NCBI RefSeq assembly: GCF_003955735.1
Contig: NZ_CP034464.1
Span: 2,914,001 to 2,978,000 of the forward strand
From: Undibacterium parvum
GTDB lineage: Bacteria > Pseudomonadota > Gammaproteobacteria > Burkholderiales > Burkholderiaceae_D
Length of the DNA: 64,000 nucleotides
Direction: 5' to 3'
This document shows positions 1-11,754 of the stretch, piece after piece. The position numbers and the translations under genes were made by a program. A model generated the notes under the pieces. It was given only the letters and a program-made list of their open reading frames with translations, made no database searches and was not told where the DNA came from. Each line of letters starts with the position of its first letter. Position 1 is the first letter of the stretch.

Positions 1-1435
1 CCCGAAAGAAAAGTTGCGTGAACTGGCCGGCTTGTTGGAAATGAGCGAAGCTGAGTTGCGCAAAAAACTCGATTCTGATCGACAATTTGTATACCTGCGA
101 CGTCAGGTTGAGCAAGATGTGGCGGATAAGGTGGTGGCGCTGGGAATTGCTGGTATCGAAACCCGTAAAGAGTATAAGCGCTTTTATCCTGAAGGCGAGG
201 TGATGGCGCATGTGGTTGGATTCACTAATGTTGAAGACGTCGGGCAAGAGGGGATAGAGCTGGCCTCGCAAAATAACTTGGCCGGGAAGACTGGTAGCCG
301 CAGAGTTATCAAAGACAGGTTGGGGCGTATTGTCGAAGATATAGAGTCGATTCGTGAACCGCATGATGGTAAAGAATTGACCTTGTCAATTGATAGCAAA
401 ATTCAATACATCGCTTACACCCACCTGAAAGAAGCACTAGAAAAACACAAGGCCAAAGCTGGTGGTGCCGTGGTACTGGATGTGCAGACGGGGGAAGTAC
501 TGGCACTGGTCAATTTACCGAGTTTCAACCCGAATGAAAGATCTGTATTGACTGGTGCGCAGTTGCGCAACCGCGTCATGACCGATACTTTCGAGCCTGG
601 TTCTACCATGAAACCGTTTACGGTTGCTTTGGCTTTGGAAACAGGGCGGGTGACACCTGACACGATCATACAAACAGCACCGGGAAGTATGACGATAGGC
701 ACGGCAACGATACATGATGCACACAAACAAGGCGCTTTGACGGTAGCGCAAGTGATACAAAAATCTTCAAATATCGGCACGGTAAAAATGGCGCTGCAGA
801 TGCCTCCGCAAGAAATGTGGGAAATGTTTACGACTTTGGGTTTTGGGCAGCAACCAAAGTTTGGCTTTCCCGGTGCGGTAGCGGGACGTCTGCGTAACTT
901 TAAAACCTGGCGTCCTATCGAGCAAGCGACCATGAGCTACGGCCATGGTATTTCTGTTTCGCTGATACAAATCGCGCGTGCCTATATGATCTTTGCCCGG
1001 AATGGCGACACCATCCCGCTTACCTTTCAAAAGTCAGCAGAAATGCCCGCAGGACATCGTGTTATTTCAGAAAAAACGGCACTACAAATGCGTTTGATGC
1101 TGGAATCTGCAACGGAACTGGGCGGTACTGGTACTCAGGCCAGGATCGCTGGATATCGAGTCGGAGGCAAGACTGGTACTGCGCATAAATTGGAGCATGG
1201 TCGCTATGTGAATAAATATGTAGGCGATTTTGTCGGCTTTGCCCCTGTTTCTAATCCCCGTGTAATCGTCGCGGTAATGATCGATGAGCCTAGTAGTGGT
1301 GGTTATTATGGTGGCACTGTGGCGGGCCCAGTATTTTCCGCGATTACCGCGAACGTCTTGCGTTCATTAAACGTCCCGCCAGATACCGCGGTGACTAATC
1401 TTATTCCTGACACCAGTGTGCAGGAGAGTATGTGA
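1..1435 (+). CDS. ftsI: Peptidoglycan transpeptidase FtsI (PBP3), 5' truncated by window edge
   Basis: Septal DD-transpeptidase that cross-links peptidoglycan at the division site as partner of FtsW. The reading frame is open from base 2, so the cytoplasmic tail, membrane anchor and part of the pedestal domain (roughly 110 residues by comparison with the ~590-residue family) lie upstream. The three penicillin-binding motifs are present in order: SxxK as STMK (Ser codon at 602), SxN as SSN, and KTG as GGKTGTA near the C-terminus. It is the first visible gene of the dcw cluster. Its stop TGA (1433-1435) shares one base with the murE ATG at 1435, which implies translational coupling. Identity is secure; only the N-terminus is unseen. 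Confidence 0.95.
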   Translation, partial: PKEKLRELAGLLEMSEAELRKKLDSDRQFVYLRRQVEQDVADKVVALGIAGIETRKEYKRFYPEGEVMAHVVGFTNVEDVGQEGIELASQNNLAGKTGSRRVIKDRLGRIVEDIESIREPHDGKELTLSIDSKIQYIAYTHLKEALEKHKAKAGGAVVLDVQTGEVLALVNLPSFNPNERSVLTGAQLRNRVMTDTFEPGSTMKPFTVALALETGRVTPDTIIQTAPGSMTIGTATIHDAHKQGALTVAQVIQKSSNIGTVKMALQMPPQEMWEMFTTLGFGQQPKFGFPGAVAGRLRNFKTWRPIEQATMSYGHGISVSLIQIARAYMIFARNGDTIPLTFQKSAEMPAGHRVISEKTALQMRLMLESATELGGTGTQARIAGYRVGGKTGTAHKLEHGRYVNKYVGDFVGFAPVSNPRVIVAVMIDEPSSGGYYGGTVAGPVFSAITANVLRSLNVPPDTAVTNLIPDTSVQESM

Positions 1436-2985
1436 TGTCTGACGTTAACCACATCCAAATTACTATGCAAGAATTAATAAATTGGCTTAAGAGCTGCGCA
1501 CCAAATGCGCAACTGAGTTCCGATTCGCGTGCTATCGCAGAAGGTGACGTGTTTTTTGCTTTTCCTATTGCCGGCAGTGCGGGCGATGGTCGTAGACATA
1601 TCCAAAGCGCGATAAATAACGGTGCCGCAGCAATCGTTTATGATCCTGTTGGCTATGACTGGGATGTGGATGCAAGCGTTCCACACCATGCTTTTTCCGA
1701 GCTGCAGTCACATGTAGGCGATATCGCAAACACCTGGTATGGTCAGCCGGATAAAGAGCTGTTAACCGTTGCAGTGACAGGTACCAATGGCAAAACTTCT
1801 TGTTCGCAATGGATAGCAAAAGCTTTGTCCCAAACCTACGCGCCGTGTGCTGTCATTGGCACTCTTGGGGTTGGCACTTATCGAGATGGCAGCGTAGAAA
1901 ATTTAATCGAAACTGGATTTACCACACCGGACGCAATTCAGTTGCAACGCAGCCTTGCGGATTTGCGCAAGACTGGTACTGGCGCATTGGCTATCGAGGC
2001 TTCCTCTATAGGTTTGCATCAGGGACGTATGAGTGGCATGCATGTCGATGTGGCCTTGTTCACCAATTTAACCCGTGACCATCTTGATTATCACGGTGAT
2101 ATGGATGCCTACGCTGCCGCTAAACAGATCTTGTTCGATTGGCCGCAACTGAAAACGGCAATTGTAAATTTGGATGATGCTTATGGTCGGCAATTGTTGG
2201 CGCAAATGAAGCGGAAAGCAGCGACCTCTGTATCCGTGCCGCCTTTGTTGCTGGCGTATAGTCTGGAGCAAAAAGAGTATCCTGATACTTCGATTATATT
2301 TGCTAGCAATGTGCGCACTTTGCATACGGGGACCAGCTTCCATGTCGATTCACCGTATGGTAGCGGTAGCGTCAAAACACATATGATAGGTCGCTTCAAT
2401 GTCAGCAATGTGCTCGGTGTCCTGAGTGTCTTGTTGGCGAGTGGTGTGGCCTGGAACAAGGCGGTTAGTGCGATTGAAAAACTCGCATCTGTGCCCGGCC
2501 GCATGCAACAATTGGGAACGCCGGGGCATGTGATGGTGGTGATCGATTACGCGCATACTCCGGACGCCCTGGAGAAAACGCTAATCACACTACAGCAGGT
2601 GGCGCAAGAGCGTCAGGGCGCATTGTGGTGCGTGTTTGGCTGTGGCGGTGATCGGGATCCGGGGAAACGTCCGCAAATGGGAAAATTTTCCGAGCTGGCG
2701 CAACACGTGGTGGTGACTAGTGATAATCCTAGGACAGAAGATCCTGCGCTGATCATACAAGATATTCTCAAGGGCATGAACGGGGCGCCTCTTGTGATTG
2801 AAGATAGAGCGAACGCCATATTGTATGCAATACGACATGCGGCCAACAATGATGTGGTTTTATTGGCCGGTAAAGGGCATGAGACCTATCAAGATATCAA
2901 TGGCAAGAAATGGCCGTTCTCGGACGAAGCGCACGCTTCCCTGGCGCTCGCTACTGTGGCGACCAGCTCAAAGCGAGGTGCCTGA
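1435..2985 (+). CDS. murE: UDP-MurNAc-tripeptide synthetase MurE (meso-DAP adding)
   Basis: Cytoplasmic Mur ligase adding the third stem-peptide residue to UDP-MurNAc-L-Ala-D-Glu. The ATP-binding loop GTNGKTS lies at about residues 116-122 (Lys120). The DNPR motif near residue 430 is the known signature of enzymes that use meso-diaminopimelate rather than lysine, as expected for a Gram-negative. About 516 residues. ATG 1435 is preferred over the in-frame GTG at 1432 because a GGAGAG ribosome-binding site lies just upstream and the ATG overlaps the ftsI stop. The murE stop in turn overlaps the murF ATG by one base (TGATG). Confidence 0.96.
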   Translation: MSDVNHIQITMQELINWLKSCAPNAQLSSDSRAIAEGDVFFAFPIAGSAGDGRRHIQSAINNGAAAIVYDPVGYDWDVDASVPHHAFSELQSHVGDIANTWYGQPDKELLTVAVTGTNGKTSCSQWIAKALSQTYAPCAVIGTLGVGTYRDGSVENLIETGFTTPDAIQLQRSLADLRKTGTGALAIEASSIGLHQGRMSGMHVDVALFTNLTRDHLDYHGDMDAYAAAKQILFDWPQLKTAIVNLDDAYGRQLLAQMKRKAATSVSVPPLLLAYSLEQKEYPDTSIIFASNVRTLHTGTSFHVDSPYGSGSVKTHMIGRFNVSNVLGVLSVLLASGVAWNKAVSAIEKLASVPGRMQQLGTPGHVMVVIDYAHTPDALEKTLITLQQVAQERQGALWCVFGCGGDRDPGKRPQMGKFSELAQHVVVTSDNPRTEDPALIIQDILKGMNGAPLVIEDRANAILYAIRHAANNDVVLLAGKGHETYQDINGKKWPFSDEAHASLALATVATSSKRGA

Positions 2986-4370
2986 TGCATGTATCTTTAA
3001 AAGAACTTCAAGCCGTGCTGACCTCGGCTCAGCTATTGAACGAAACGCTTGACCTACATGTGAATGGATTGACGACTGATAGTCGCCGTATCCATCAAGG
3101 CAATCTCTTTCTGGCTTTACGTGGTGAACAGTTTGATGCGCATGATTTTTTGGAGTCAGTTGCCAGCTCGGGGGCTGCCGCAGTAGTGGCGGAGCATGTT
3201 CCTGATGGCTATAAATTACCTGCTTTGACCGTGCCTGATACCCAAGTCGCATTGGCGGAGATAGCGCGCCATTGGCGTCGTCAGTTCTCGATACCGGTCA
3301 TCGGTGTTACTGGCAGTAACGGTAAGACCACGGTTAAGGAAATGATCGCCGCTATCCTTCATGCCTATGCCGGAGCCGATCACTACCTGTCTACAACGGG
3401 TAATTTAAATAATGAGATAGGAGTGCCGCTCACGGTACTTCGACTCCAGTCGCAGCATCGGTGCGCGGTAATTGAATTGGGGATGAATCATCCCGGTGAA
3501 ATCGCTTTGCTGACATCGGTTGCGTTGCCGACAGTGGGCCTAGTGAACAATGCGCAGCGTGAGCACCAGGAGTTTATGCAAAGCGTCGATGCGGTAGCTG
3601 AGGAAAATGGCAGTGTATTGCGTGCTTTGCCCGCAGACGGGATCGCCGTATTTCCGGCCGATGATACTTATACTGCTTTGTGGCGTTCTTATGCTGCTGA
3701 GTCTGGTCAACGCAGCGTATTTACTTTTGGATTGACGGCAAATTCGGATGTTCGCGGCAGCTATCAGGCTCATGCATTTGGCAGCGATATAAAAATTAAT
3801 ATAGGCGACGAGGCATTTTTAGTGAATTTGTCCGCGGCAGGTAGTCATAACGTCTTAAATGCCTTGGCCGCTGCCGCATGTTGTCACAGTATCGGTGTGC
3901 CAAACGATGTTATCGCCCGTGGTCTCGAGGCATTTCAACCAGTTAATGGACGTTTGCAGCGCAAAACAGCCGTCAATGGCGCCAGTATTATCGACGATAC
4001 CTATAACGCGAATCCTGATTCGGTTCGTGCGGCGATTGATGTGTTAGCGCAAATCGGTGGCTCTGCCTTATTGGTCTTGGGCGATATGGGCGAAGTGGGC
4101 GAGGATGGGATAGCCTTTCATGAAGAAATTGGTACTTATGCGCGCGCGCGCGGTATCAAGCACATGCTGACCATGGGTGTCCTGGCACAGCATGCCACAT
4201 CGGCCTTTGGTGAGGCGGCCAAACACTTTGACACGATTGAAAATCTGTTGGCCGCACTCGATGCCAGCATTTCGTCTACCAGCACCGTACTGGTAAAAGG
4301 CTCTCGTTTTATGAAAATGGAACGTGTGGTAGCCCATCTTACTCAACAAAAAACTCTAGGGAATCACTGA
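2985..4370 (+). CDS. murF: UDP-MurNAc-tripeptide:D-Ala-D-Ala ligase MurF
   Basis: Cytoplasmic ligase that adds the D-Ala-D-Ala dipeptide, completing the UDP-MurNAc-pentapeptide. Mur ligase P-loop GSNGKTT is at about residues 110-116 (Lys114). The central domain carries the usual [10 protein letters not shown] motif. About 461 residues, normal for the family. ATG 2985 overlaps the murE stop; the reading frame extends 25 codons upstream inside murE but that segment resembles no MurF N-terminus. The next gene, mraY, begins one base after the stop. Confidence 0.95.
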   Translation: MHVSLKELQAVLTSAQLLNETLDLHVNGLTTDSRRIHQGNLFLALRGEQFDAHDFLESVASSGAAAVVAEHVPDGYKLPALTVPDTQVALAEIARHWRRQFSIPVIGVTGSNGKTTVKEMIAAILHAYAGADHYLSTTGNLNNEIGVPLTVLRLQSQHRCAVIELGMNHPGEIALLTSVALPTVGLVNNAQREHQEFMQSVDAVAEENGSVLRALPADGIAVFPADDTYTALWRSYAAESGQRSVFTFGLTANSDVRGSYQAHAFGSDIKINIGDEAFLVNLSAAGSHNVLNALAAAACCHSIGVPNDVIARGLEAFQPVNGRLQRKTAVNGASIIDDTYNANPDSVRAAIDVLAQIGGSALLVLGDMGEVGEDGIAFHEEIGTYARARGIKHMLTMGVLAQHATSAFGEAAKHFDTIENLLAALDASISSTSTVLVKGSRFMKMERVVAHLTQQKTLGNH

Positions 4371-4371
4371 C

Positions 4372-5541
4372 ATGTTGCTGTGGTTAGTACAATTTTTCAA
4401 ACAAGATCTTGGCCTGTTGCGGGTTTTTGGATTTATTACCTTCCGGGCTGTGTTCGCCACCATGACTGCGATTTCTATCGGCTTGTTTGCCGGTCCTGCT
4501 GTCATAAGAATGCTGACGCGTTTGAAGGTTGGGCAGGCAGTTCGCACGGATGGCCCAAAAACCCATTTAATTAAATCTGGAACACCGACTATGGGCGGTG
4601 TACTGGTCTTGATTTCTATCGGTGTCTCGACCCTGTTGTGGGCGGATCTGAGTAATCGTTTTATTTGGGTCGTGCTCATTGTGACCCTAGGTTTTGGCGC
4701 GGTTGGTTGGGTGGATGACTATCGTAAGGTGGTGTACCAAGATCCGAATGGGATGCGCTCGCGTGAAAAATATTTTTGGCAATCCCTGATTGGAATTGTT
4801 GCCGCCGTTTATTTGGCATTTTCAGTTTCTGCACCTACCAACACCAAGGTATGGGAATTGTTTGTCGCTTGGGTGCAATCGGGTTTTAGTATGGATCTCC
4901 CACCAAAAGCGGATTTGATCGTACCGTTTTTTAAGGCATTTAGTTACCCCTTGGGTGTTTGGGGATTTATTGGCCTGACCTATTGCGTCATCGTTGGGAC
5001 CAGTAACGCCGTAAATTTCACAGACGGTCTGGACGGCTTGGCGATCATGCCGACCATCATGGTCGGTTCTGCTTTGGGCCTGTTTGCCTATCTGGCCGGA
5101 CATGTTGGGTATTCAAAATATCTGTTAATACCGCATATTCCAGGCGCCGGTGAATTGCTGATTTTTTGCGGTGCGATGGCTGGGGCTGGCCTAGCTTTTC
5201 TTTGGTTTAATGCCCATCCGGCGCAGGTATTCATGGGTGACGTAGGTGCTCTGGCTTTGGGCGGTGCACTAGGTACGGTTGCCGTTATCGTTCGTCAAGA
5301 AATCGTGCTCTTCATCATGGGCGGTATTTTTGTGGCTGAAACTGTTTCAGTGATTTTGCAAGTCACGTATTTTAAATTTACTAAAAAACGCTATGGCACC
5401 GGAAAACGTCTTTTTTTAATGGCACCTCTGCATCATCATTTTGAGCAAAAAGGCTGGAAAGAAACTCAGGTAGTTGTACGTTTCTGGATCATTACGATGC
5501 TGTTGGTGTTGGTTGGACTGTCCTCATTAAAACTACGTTAA
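4372..5541 (+). CDS. mraY: Phospho-MurNAc-pentapeptide transferase MraY
   Basis: Integral membrane enzyme making lipid I from UDP-MurNAc-pentapeptide and undecaprenyl phosphate. The family aspartates are in place: the Asp115-Asp116 pair in VDDYRK, Asp218 in NFTDGLDGL, and Asp290 in FMGDVGAL. The PTMGG motif and the HHHFE segment near the C-terminus are also present. 389 residues, about ten hydrophobic helices. Separated from murF by a single base and followed 12 bases later by murD, so it is co-transcribed with the cluster. Confidence 0.96.
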   Translation: MLLWLVQFFKQDLGLLRVFGFITFRAVFATMTAISIGLFAGPAVIRMLTRLKVGQAVRTDGPKTHLIKSGTPTMGGVLVLISIGVSTLLWADLSNRFIWVVLIVTLGFGAVGWVDDYRKVVYQDPNGMRSREKYFWQSLIGIVAAVYLAFSVSAPTNTKVWELFVAWVQSGFSMDLPPKADLIVPFFKAFSYPLGVWGFIGLTYCVIVGTSNAVNFTDGLDGLAIMPTIMVGSALGLFAYLAGHVGYSKYLLIPHIPGAGELLIFCGAMAGAGLAFLWFNAHPAQVFMGDVGALALGGALGTVAVIVRQEIVLFIMGGIFVAETVSVILQVTYFKFTKKRYGTGKRLFLMAPLHHHFEQKGWKETQVVVRFWIITMLLVLVGLSSLKLR

Positions 5542-5553
5542 TTAGAGCAAATT

Positions 5554-7071
5554 GTGAGTATGGAATTTTCAGGTAAACATGTATTGGTACTTGGTCTCGG
5601 CGAGTCGGGGCTGGCGATGTCGCGTTGGTTGCTGCGCTGCGGTGCCAAGCTGCGTGTGGCCGATACACGTATAGCGCCTGATCGATTAGCGATACTTAGA
5701 TCCCTGTCTTCGGAAATCGAATTCATCGGCGCCGATTTTTCGGTAGACTTGTTAAACGGTATCGATCTAGTCGCGGTGAGCCCAGGATTGTCACCTTTGA
5801 ACGAGCTGGCAATTTTATTGCCGGAAATACAGAAAAATAATATTCCGTTTTGGGGTGAAGTTGAAATTTTTGCGCACGCCTTGCTCGCATTGAAGTCTAC
5901 ACACGGATACCAACCGAAGCTAATTGCGATTACTGGCACCAATGGCAAAACTACCGTAACTAACTTGGTTGGTTTGCTGTGCGAACGTGCTGGTTTAAGC
6001 GTTAAGCTTGCCGGGAATATTAGCCCCGCGATGCTCGATGTATTGTGTGAAGCGATCGATGCCGACGCACTTCCTCAAGTGTGGGTGTTGGAATTGTCTA
6101 GTTTTCAATTGCATACCAGTTATAGCCTAGAGGCGGATGTTGCGACTGTTTTGAATATTAGCCAAGATCATCTGGACTGGCACGGCAATTTGAAATCATA
6201 TTGTGCTGATAAGGCGCGCATATTCGGAACCAAAACCACACAAGTATTAAACCGTGACGATGCCCTGGTCATGGCGATGCAGATCTCAAATCCACAGTCT
6301 GAAAATAAACGGGTGACTTTCGGTATTCACGCGCCTTTGGCCGACGGTGACGTAGGCTTGCTGAACGAACACGGCATGATCTGGTTGGCCGCTGCGAATA
6401 GCGCGGAAGAAGAGCAGGCTGCAAGCCGTAGAAAAAAGAAAAATCTAGAAGAAGTCCCTATCATTATCTCGCGCTTGATGCCGGCCGATGCGCTTAAAAT
6501 TCGAGGGCAACACAATGCCGCCAATGCCTTGGCCGCATTAGCACTTTGCCGTGCCATAGGCTTGCCCTTGGCGCCACTTTTGCATGGCCTGCGCGAATAT
6601 ACCGGCGAACCACATCGGGTTGAGCTGGTCGCTAACATCGCTGGAGTCGATTTTATCGACGACAGTAAAGGCACTAATGTAGGCGCCACGGTTGCCGCAT
6701 TAAACGGCCTAGGTGCTGAATCACATGCCAAGGGCAAACGTATCATTTTAATCGCCGGTGGTGAAGGCAAGGGACAGGATTTCTCTCCCTTAACTGCGCC
6801 CTTGACGCGCTATGCAAAGGTTATTTTCTTGATAGGAAAGGCTGCGGCTGAGATGCGTCAGACCTTTCAAGAATGTCAGATAGAGTTACGAGATTTTTCT
6901 ACTTTAGAGCAGGCCGTATGGGCCGCTGCGGAGATAGCGCAAGAGGGCGATATCGTCCTGCTTTCACCGGCTTGTGCCAGCCTTGATATGTTCCGAAATT
7001 ATGCGCACAGAGCACAGGTTTTTGTCGATACGGTTCGTGAAGTAGCGCTGGCACGTGGAGAAATCGCTTAA
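5554..7071 (+). CDS. murD: UDP-MurNAc-L-alanine:D-glutamate ligase MurD
   Basis: Cytoplasmic ligase adding D-glutamate to UDP-MurNAc-L-Ala. The N-terminal Rossmann-like segment reads [18 protein letters not shown]; the P-loop GTNGKTT has Lys132. At about 505 residues it is longer than the ~440-residue E. coli enzyme, partly through a charged insert ([16 protein letters not shown]) encoded around 6409-6450. GTG 5554 is taken as start because an AGAG-type ribosome-binding site lies about 8 bases upstream; ATG 5560, two codons further, is an alternative. ftsW begins two bases after the stop. Confidence 0.95.
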   Translation: MSMEFSGKHVLVLGLGESGLAMSRWLLRCGAKLRVADTRIAPDRLAILRSLSSEIEFIGADFSVDLLNGIDLVAVSPGLSPLNELAILLPEIQKNNIPFWGEVEIFAHALLALKSTHGYQPKLIAITGTNGKTTVTNLVGLLCERAGLSVKLAGNISPAMLDVLCEAIDADALPQVWVLELSSFQLHTSYSLEADVATVLNISQDHLDWHGNLKSYCADKARIFGTKTTQVLNRDDALVMAMQISNPQSENKRVTFGIHAPLADGDVGLLNEHGMIWLAAANSAEEEQAASRRKKKNLEEVPIIISRLMPADALKIRGQHNAANALAALALCRAIGLPLAPLLHGLREYTGEPHRVELVANIAGVDFIDDSKGTNVGATVAALNGLGAESHAKGKRIILIAGGEGKGQDFSPLTAPLTRYAKVIFLIGKAAAEMRQTFQECQIELRDFSTLEQAVWAAAEIAQEGDIVLLSPACASLDMFRNYAHRAQVFVDTVREVALARGEIA

Positions 7072-7073
7072 TA

Positions 7074-8294
7074 ATGAAGCAGTTACTCTTCTCATTTAAT
7101 AAGTGGTTGCCATTTGCTGCCGAGCCTGTGGCCGCGTCGCATCTGGCAAAACGCTCAAAGATGATGGAGTACGATCAGGCGCTAGTTTGGGTCACCATGA
7201 TTTTAATGTTGTTCGGCATGGTGATGGTGTATTCGGCTTCGATTTCTTTGCCTGACTCACCCAAGTATGCCAACTACAAGAATGCGCATTTTTTGATACG
7301 TCAGGCGATTTTTGTTGCGCTCTCAGTGCTGGTTGGATTGTTCGTGTTTCGGATAAAAATTTCTGCTTGGCAGCGTGCCGCACCGTATTTGTTCGTACTG
7401 ACCTTGCTATTATTGGTCGCCGTTTTGATACCAGGGCTAGGTAAGGGGGTCAATGGTGCGAAACGTTGGCTGTCATTTAAAGTGTTCAATATTCAGCCAT
7501 CAGAATTGATGAAATTGTTTATGGTTTTGTATGCGGCTGACTACACGGTACGCAAGCAGGAGTACATGCATAAGCTGACCAAAGGCTTTTTCCCCATGAT
7601 GGCGGCAGTTGCGCTATTGGGTTTGCTGTTGCTGTTGGAGCCAGATTTAGGCGCATTCGGTGTGATTGTTTGTATCGCGATGGGTATCCTGTTCTTAGGT
7701 GGAATAAATGGTGTTTGGTTCGCAGGAATCGCTGCCACCTTGGTTGGTATTTTTAGCATGGTGATCATATTTTCACCGTTCCGCCGTGAGCGTATTTTTG
7801 CGTATTTAGATCCCTGGGTAGAAGAACATGCCTTGGGCAAGGCCTATCAATTATCGCACTCGCTCATCGCGTTCGGACGAGGTGAATTATTCGGTGTCGG
7901 TTTGGGTGCCAGTGTAGAAAAATTACATTACTTACCAGAGGCGCATACGGATTTTTTGTTAGCCGTCATCGGTGAAGAATTAGGTTTTGTTGGTGTCATG
8001 ACCGTAGTTCTTCTGTTCTACTGGATAGTCAAACGTGCCTTTGAGATTGGTCGGCAAGCCATCGTGCTTGATTTGACTTTTGCTGGATTGACGGCAAAGG
8101 GCATAGGTATCTGGATAGGCGTGCAAACTTTTATCAACATGGGTGTAAATCTTGGCCTATTGCCGACTAAGGGTTTAACTCTGCCATTGATGAGTTACGG
8201 TGGCTCGGGGGTATTGATTAATTGTGTGGGTTTAGCGATATTGTTAAGAATAGATTACGAAAATCGGATGTTGATGCGTGGAGGCCGAGCTTGA
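7074..8294 (+). CDS. ftsW: Septal peptidoglycan glycosyltransferase FtsW (SEDS family)
   Basis: SEDS-family polytopic membrane protein that polymerises lipid II at the septum with FtsI. 406 residues; a ~40-residue cytoplasmic N-terminus is followed by about ten membrane segments. The conserved family stretch [16 protein letters not shown] is near the C-terminus, and the [11 protein letters not shown] and QPSEL motifs are in the middle. It lies between murD and murG in standard order. Its last codons contain the GGAGG ribosome-binding site of murG (8280-8284), so the two are probably translated together. Confidence 0.95.
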   Translation: MKQLLFSFNKWLPFAAEPVAASHLAKRSKMMEYDQALVWVTMILMLFGMVMVYSASISLPDSPKYANYKNAHFLIRQAIFVALSVLVGLFVFRIKISAWQRAAPYLFVLTLLLLVAVLIPGLGKGVNGAKRWLSFKVFNIQPSELMKLFMVLYAADYTVRKQEYMHKLTKGFFPMMAAVALLGLLLLLEPDLGAFGVIVCIAMGILFLGGINGVWFAGIAATLVGIFSMVIIFSPFRRERIFAYLDPWVEEHALGKAYQLSHSLIAFGRGELFGVGLGASVEKLHYLPEAHTDFLLAVIGEELGFVGVMTVVLLFYWIVKRAFEIGRQAIVLDLTFAGLTAKGIGIWIGVQTFINMGVNLGLLPTKGLTLPLMSYGGSGVLINCVGLAILLRIDYENRMLMRGGRA

Positions 8295-9379
8295 ATTCCT
8301 CTACTAAAAAAAGCAAAAATTTGCTCATCATGGCGGCTGGAACTGGCGGTCATATTTTCCCTGGCCTGGCAATTGCGGAAACGATGCAGGAGCGCGGCTG
8401 GAGCGTGACCTGGCTAGGGACTAGCAAAGGTATGGAGAACCAAATAGTACCCAAGCATCAGATAGCGATGGACAATATCGATTTCTCTGGTCTGCGTGGA
8501 AAAGGTTGGGTGCATAGCCTTAGCGGCGCCTACAAGTTGATAGCAAGTTTTTTCACATGCATGCGTATTTTAGGAAAACGAAAACCCGATGTTGTACTCG
8601 GTATGGGCGGTTACGTTACGGTTCCAGGCGGTTTAATGGCAGCTTTACGGGGTAAGCCCGTGGTTTTGATGAACGCTGACGCCGCTTTGCTTTTGTCGAA
8701 CAAGGCTTTAAGGCCGATCGCAAAAAAACTGTTATTCGGACTGCCTTCGAGTTTGCCGAATAGTGATGGAAAAATGGTGGTAACTGGCAATCCTATTCGT
8801 AAAGAAATTTGTCAGTTGCGATCGCCACATGTACGTTATGCGGAACGTCGTGGGGCATTGCGGATACTGGTCGTGGGCGGTAGCTTGGGTGCCAAAGTAT
8901 TGAATGAAAGTATCCCTGATGCGCTGGCATTGATGCCTGTCGAAATGCGCCCAATAGTGACGCATCAATCAGGCAAACAGCATATCGAGACTCTAAAAAA
9001 ACGCTACGCAGATTGTGAAGTAAAAGCCGAAGTATTGGATTTTATTGATGACATGCCTAGGCGCTATGCTGAGGCGGATCTGGTGATTTGCCGGGCTGGG
9101 GCGATCACTATTTCGGAGTTGACGGCAGCTGGTGTGGCCAGCATTTTGATCCCTTTTGTGGCGTCGAGTACCTCGCATCAAAAAGACAATGCGCTGTGGA
9201 TGGCCGAGAAAAAAGCGGCGATCTATTTGCCTCAGGCGGAACTCAATGCAAAGACGCTAGCCTACACTTTATCGCAGATGAGTCGGGCGCAATGTCAGGA
9301 AATGGCACAAACAGCTTACCTCTTAGGTCAACGCGAGGCGAATCAGGTAATCGCAAAAATTTTGGAAAATTTAGTATGA
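8291..9379 (+). CDS. murG: Lipid II-forming GlcNAc transferase MurG, TTG start
   Basis: Peripheral membrane glycosyltransferase (GT28) adding GlcNAc to lipid I. The glycine-rich loop [11 protein letters not shown] begins at residue 15; a second conserved block [12 protein letters not shown] starts the C-terminal half. The start is placed at TTG 8291: it has a strong GGAGG six bases upstream, overlaps the ftsW stop by four bases, and gives the expected short N-terminus; the next ATG (8330) would remove the first strand. About 362 residues. Its stop overlaps the murC ATG (ATGA). Confidence 0.93.
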   Translation: MNSSTKKSKNLLIMAAGTGGHIFPGLAIAETMQERGWSVTWLGTSKGMENQIVPKHQIAMDNIDFSGLRGKGWVHSLSGAYKLIASFFTCMRILGKRKPDVVLGMGGYVTVPGGLMAALRGKPVVLMNADAALLLSNKALRPIAKKLLFGLPSSLPNSDGKMVVTGNPIRKEICQLRSPHVRYAERRGALRILVVGGSLGAKVLNESIPDALALMPVEMRPIVTHQSGKQHIETLKKRYADCEVKAEVLDFIDDMPRRYAEADLVICRAGAITISELTAAGVASILIPFVASSTSHQKDNALWMAEKKAAIYLPQAELNAKTLAYTLSQMSRAQCQEMAQTAYLLGQREANQVIAKILENLV

Positions 9380-10767
9380 AACATAAAGTCAAACATTTGC
9401 ATTTCGTCGGTATCGGCGGCTCAGGGATGAGCGGCATCGCCGAAGTATTGCTCAATCTTGGATACGTGATCTCTGGTTCCGATCTGAGTAGTAATGCGGC
9501 CTCACAAAGATTAGCCAGTCTAGGTGCCAATGTGATGCTCGGGCATGCGGCTGAAAACATTGTCGGCGCCGATGCAATTGTTACCTCGACCGCAGTTAAG
9601 GCAGACAATCCTGAGGTGATTGCGGCAAGAGAAAAACATATTCCTATCGTACCCAGAGCTTTGATGTTGGCAGAATTGATGCGTTTAAAGAGTGGTATCG
9701 CGATTGCGGGAACTCACGGAAAAACCACGACCACCAGTTTGGTCGCGAGCATCTTGGCCGAAGGCGGTTTCGACCCAACGTTTGTAATTGGTGGCCGACT
9801 CAATAGTGCCGGTGCCAACGCTAAATTGGGAAGCGGTGATTTTATTGTGGCCGAAGCGGATGAATCAGATGCCTCATTTTTGAATTTATTGCCGGTGATA
9901 GAAGTGATCACGAATATCGATGCCGATCATATGGAAACCTATGAGCACGATTTTTCCAAACTCAAGCAAGCTTTTATAGAGTTCACTCAGAGATTGCCAT
10001 TTTATGGTGTAGCGATACTTTGTCTTGATGATGTACACGTTAGAGAGATCATGCCCTTTGTCTCCAAGCCTATCGTGACTTATGGTTTTCATGAGGATGC
10101 CGAGGTCAGAGCCATAGATGCGATTGCGGTGGGCGGGAAAATGCAATTTACCGTGATTCAAGATGGTTACGAGGCGATGCCAGTGAGCCTGAATCAACCA
10201 GGTATGCATAATGTCCAAAATGCTTGCGCCGCGATTGCGATTGCGCGCGAAGTAGGCGTCGCTGATAGCGCCACGCAAAAAGCCTTGAGTGAATTTAATG
10301 GTGTTGGCCGCAGATTTACTCGTTATGGTGAAATCGCTTTACCGCAAGCAGGTAGTTTTGCGTTGGTCGATGATTATGGACACCATCCGGTTGAGATGGC
10401 TGCAACCATCGCCGCCGCCCGTGGTGCTTACCCTGGACGTAGACTGGTATTGGCATTTCAGCCGCATCGGTACACCCGTACCCGTGATCTATTTGAAGAC
10501 TTTGTTAAAGTCATTTCAACTGCTGATGCCGTGGTGCTCGCTGAGGTGTACGCCGCTGGCGAAGCGCCTATCGTTGCTGCCGATGGCCGTGCTCTTTCGC
10601 GCGCATTGCGCGTGGCAGGAAAGCTTGAGCCAGTATTCGTTGAGGATATTTTGGATATGCCAGAAAATTTAATGCATGTGTTGAAAGCTGATGACGTATT
10701 GATCGTGATGGGCGCAGGTTCTATCAGTGCTGTGCCAGCAAAAATGGCGCAAGCCATATCGAAATAA
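9376..10767 (+). CDS. murC: UDP-MurNAc:L-alanine ligase MurC
   Basis: First Mur ligase, adding L-Ala to UDP-MurNAc in the cytoplasm. The N-terminal nucleotide-binding motif [15 protein letters not shown] and the P-loop GTHGKTT (Lys116) are typical of Mur[10 protein letters not shown] and the C-terminal YGHHPVE and FQPHRYTR motifs also match. About 463 residues. ATG 9376 overlaps the murG stop by four bases. The reading frame is open much further upstream inside murG, but that part has no family similarity. Confidence 0.96.
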   Translation: MKHKVKHLHFVGIGGSGMSGIAEVLLNLGYVISGSDLSSNAASQRLASLGANVMLGHAAENIVGADAIVTSTAVKADNPEVIAAREKHIPIVPRALMLAELMRLKSGIAIAGTHGKTTTTSLVASILAEGGFDPTFVIGGRLNSAGANAKLGSGDFIVAEADESDASFLNLLPVIEVITNIDADHMETYEHDFSKLKQAFIEFTQRLPFYGVAILCLDDVHVREIMPFVSKPIVTYGFHEDAEVRAIDAIAVGGKMQFTVIQDGYEAMPVSLNQPGMHNVQNACAAIAIAREVGVADSATQKALSEFNGVGRRFTRYGEIALPQAGSFALVDDYGHHPVEMAATIAAARGAYPGRRLVLAFQPHRYTRTRDLFEDFVKVISTADAVVLAEVYAAGEAPIVAADGRALSRALRVAGKLEPVFVEDILDMPENLMHVLKADDVLIVMGAGSISAVPAKMAQAISK

Positions 10768-10777
10768 GTCAGAAATT

Positions 10778-11749
10778 ATGAGCGAAATGAAAATGGAAAA
10801 CTTAGGAAAAGTCGGTGTTTTGTTCGGCGGACGCTCTGCCGAACGGGAAGTGTCCATCATGTCTGGCAATGGGGTCTTGTCGGCACTAAAAAGTTTTGGT
10901 GTGGACGCGCATGCTTTTGATCCCGCTCAGCGTAGTTTGGCTGATTTAGAGTCAGAAAAATTTGATCGGGTTTTTATAGCCTTGCATGGTCGCTACGGTG
11001 AAGACGGTAGTCTGCAAGGTGTCTTGGAGCAGTTGGCGATTCCATATACCGGCAGTGGTGTGATGGCATCCTCGATAGCGATGGATAAAATTTTCACCAA
11101 GAAAATTTGGCAGAGTCATCAACTGACTACGCCTAACTATGCGGTGTTGACACTAGGTAGTGATCTGGATCTGGTTAGTGCGGAGTTGGGTTTGCCTTTA
11201 ATCATTAAACCACCGCATGAAGGCTCGACCATAGGAATTACCAAGGTCAATGTCACAGCTGAGATGGCTGCAGCTTACACTTTGGCGGCCGAGTTTGATG
11301 ACGAAGTATTGGCTGAAGAGTTTATTCAAGGGCGCGAGTTAACGGTCGCTGTGCTCGGAAAGGGTGCTAATGCTTACGCACTTCCTATCATAGAGATAGT
11401 CGCACCTGAAGGTAATTACGATTATCAAAATAAATATTTTACTGACGACACCAAGTATCTTTGTCCGGCGCCTATGGATGCCGCTTTGACTGCTGAGATA
11501 CAAGCGATGTGTGTCGAGTCGTATCGTGCGATTAATTGCGAAGGCTGGGCAAGGGTAGACGTGTTGCTAAGAGCTTCCGACAATAAACCATTTTTGATAG
11601 AAATTAATACCTCGCCAGGTATGACTGGGCACTCCTTGGTGCCTATGGCGGCGCGCGCAGCTGGGATGAGTTATGAAGAAGTCTGCCTGACGATTTTGAA
11701 GACCGCAAGTCTGAAAATAAAGCCAGACACAAAAAAGGAAAGTAGTTAA
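10778..11749 (+). CDS. ddlB: D-alanine--D-alanine ligase DdlB
   Basis: ATP-grasp ligase producing the D-Ala-D-Ala used by MurF. Recognised by the N-terminal [15 protein letters not shown], the serine loop [11 protein letters not shown] and the C-terminal metal-binding [14 protein letters not shown]. About 323 residues from ATG 10778; in-frame ATGs at 10787 and 10793 are possible alternatives because the ribosome-binding site is weak. Ten bases after murC, five bases before ftsQ. Confidence 0.94.
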   Translation: MSEMKMENLGKVGVLFGGRSAEREVSIMSGNGVLSALKSFGVDAHAFDPAQRSLADLESEKFDRVFIALHGRYGEDGSLQGVLEQLAIPYTGSGVMASSIAMDKIFTKKIWQSHQLTTPNYAVLTLGSDLDLVSAELGLPLIIKPPHEGSTIGITKVNVTAEMAAAYTLAAEFDDEVLAEEFIQGRELTVAVLGKGANAYALPIIEIVAPEGNYDYQNKYFTDDTKYLCPAPMDAALTAEIQAMCVESYRAINCEGWARVDVLLRASDNKPFLIEINTSPGMTGHSLVPMAARAAGMSYEEVCLTILKTASLKIKPDTKKESS

Positions 11750-11754
11750 AACAC

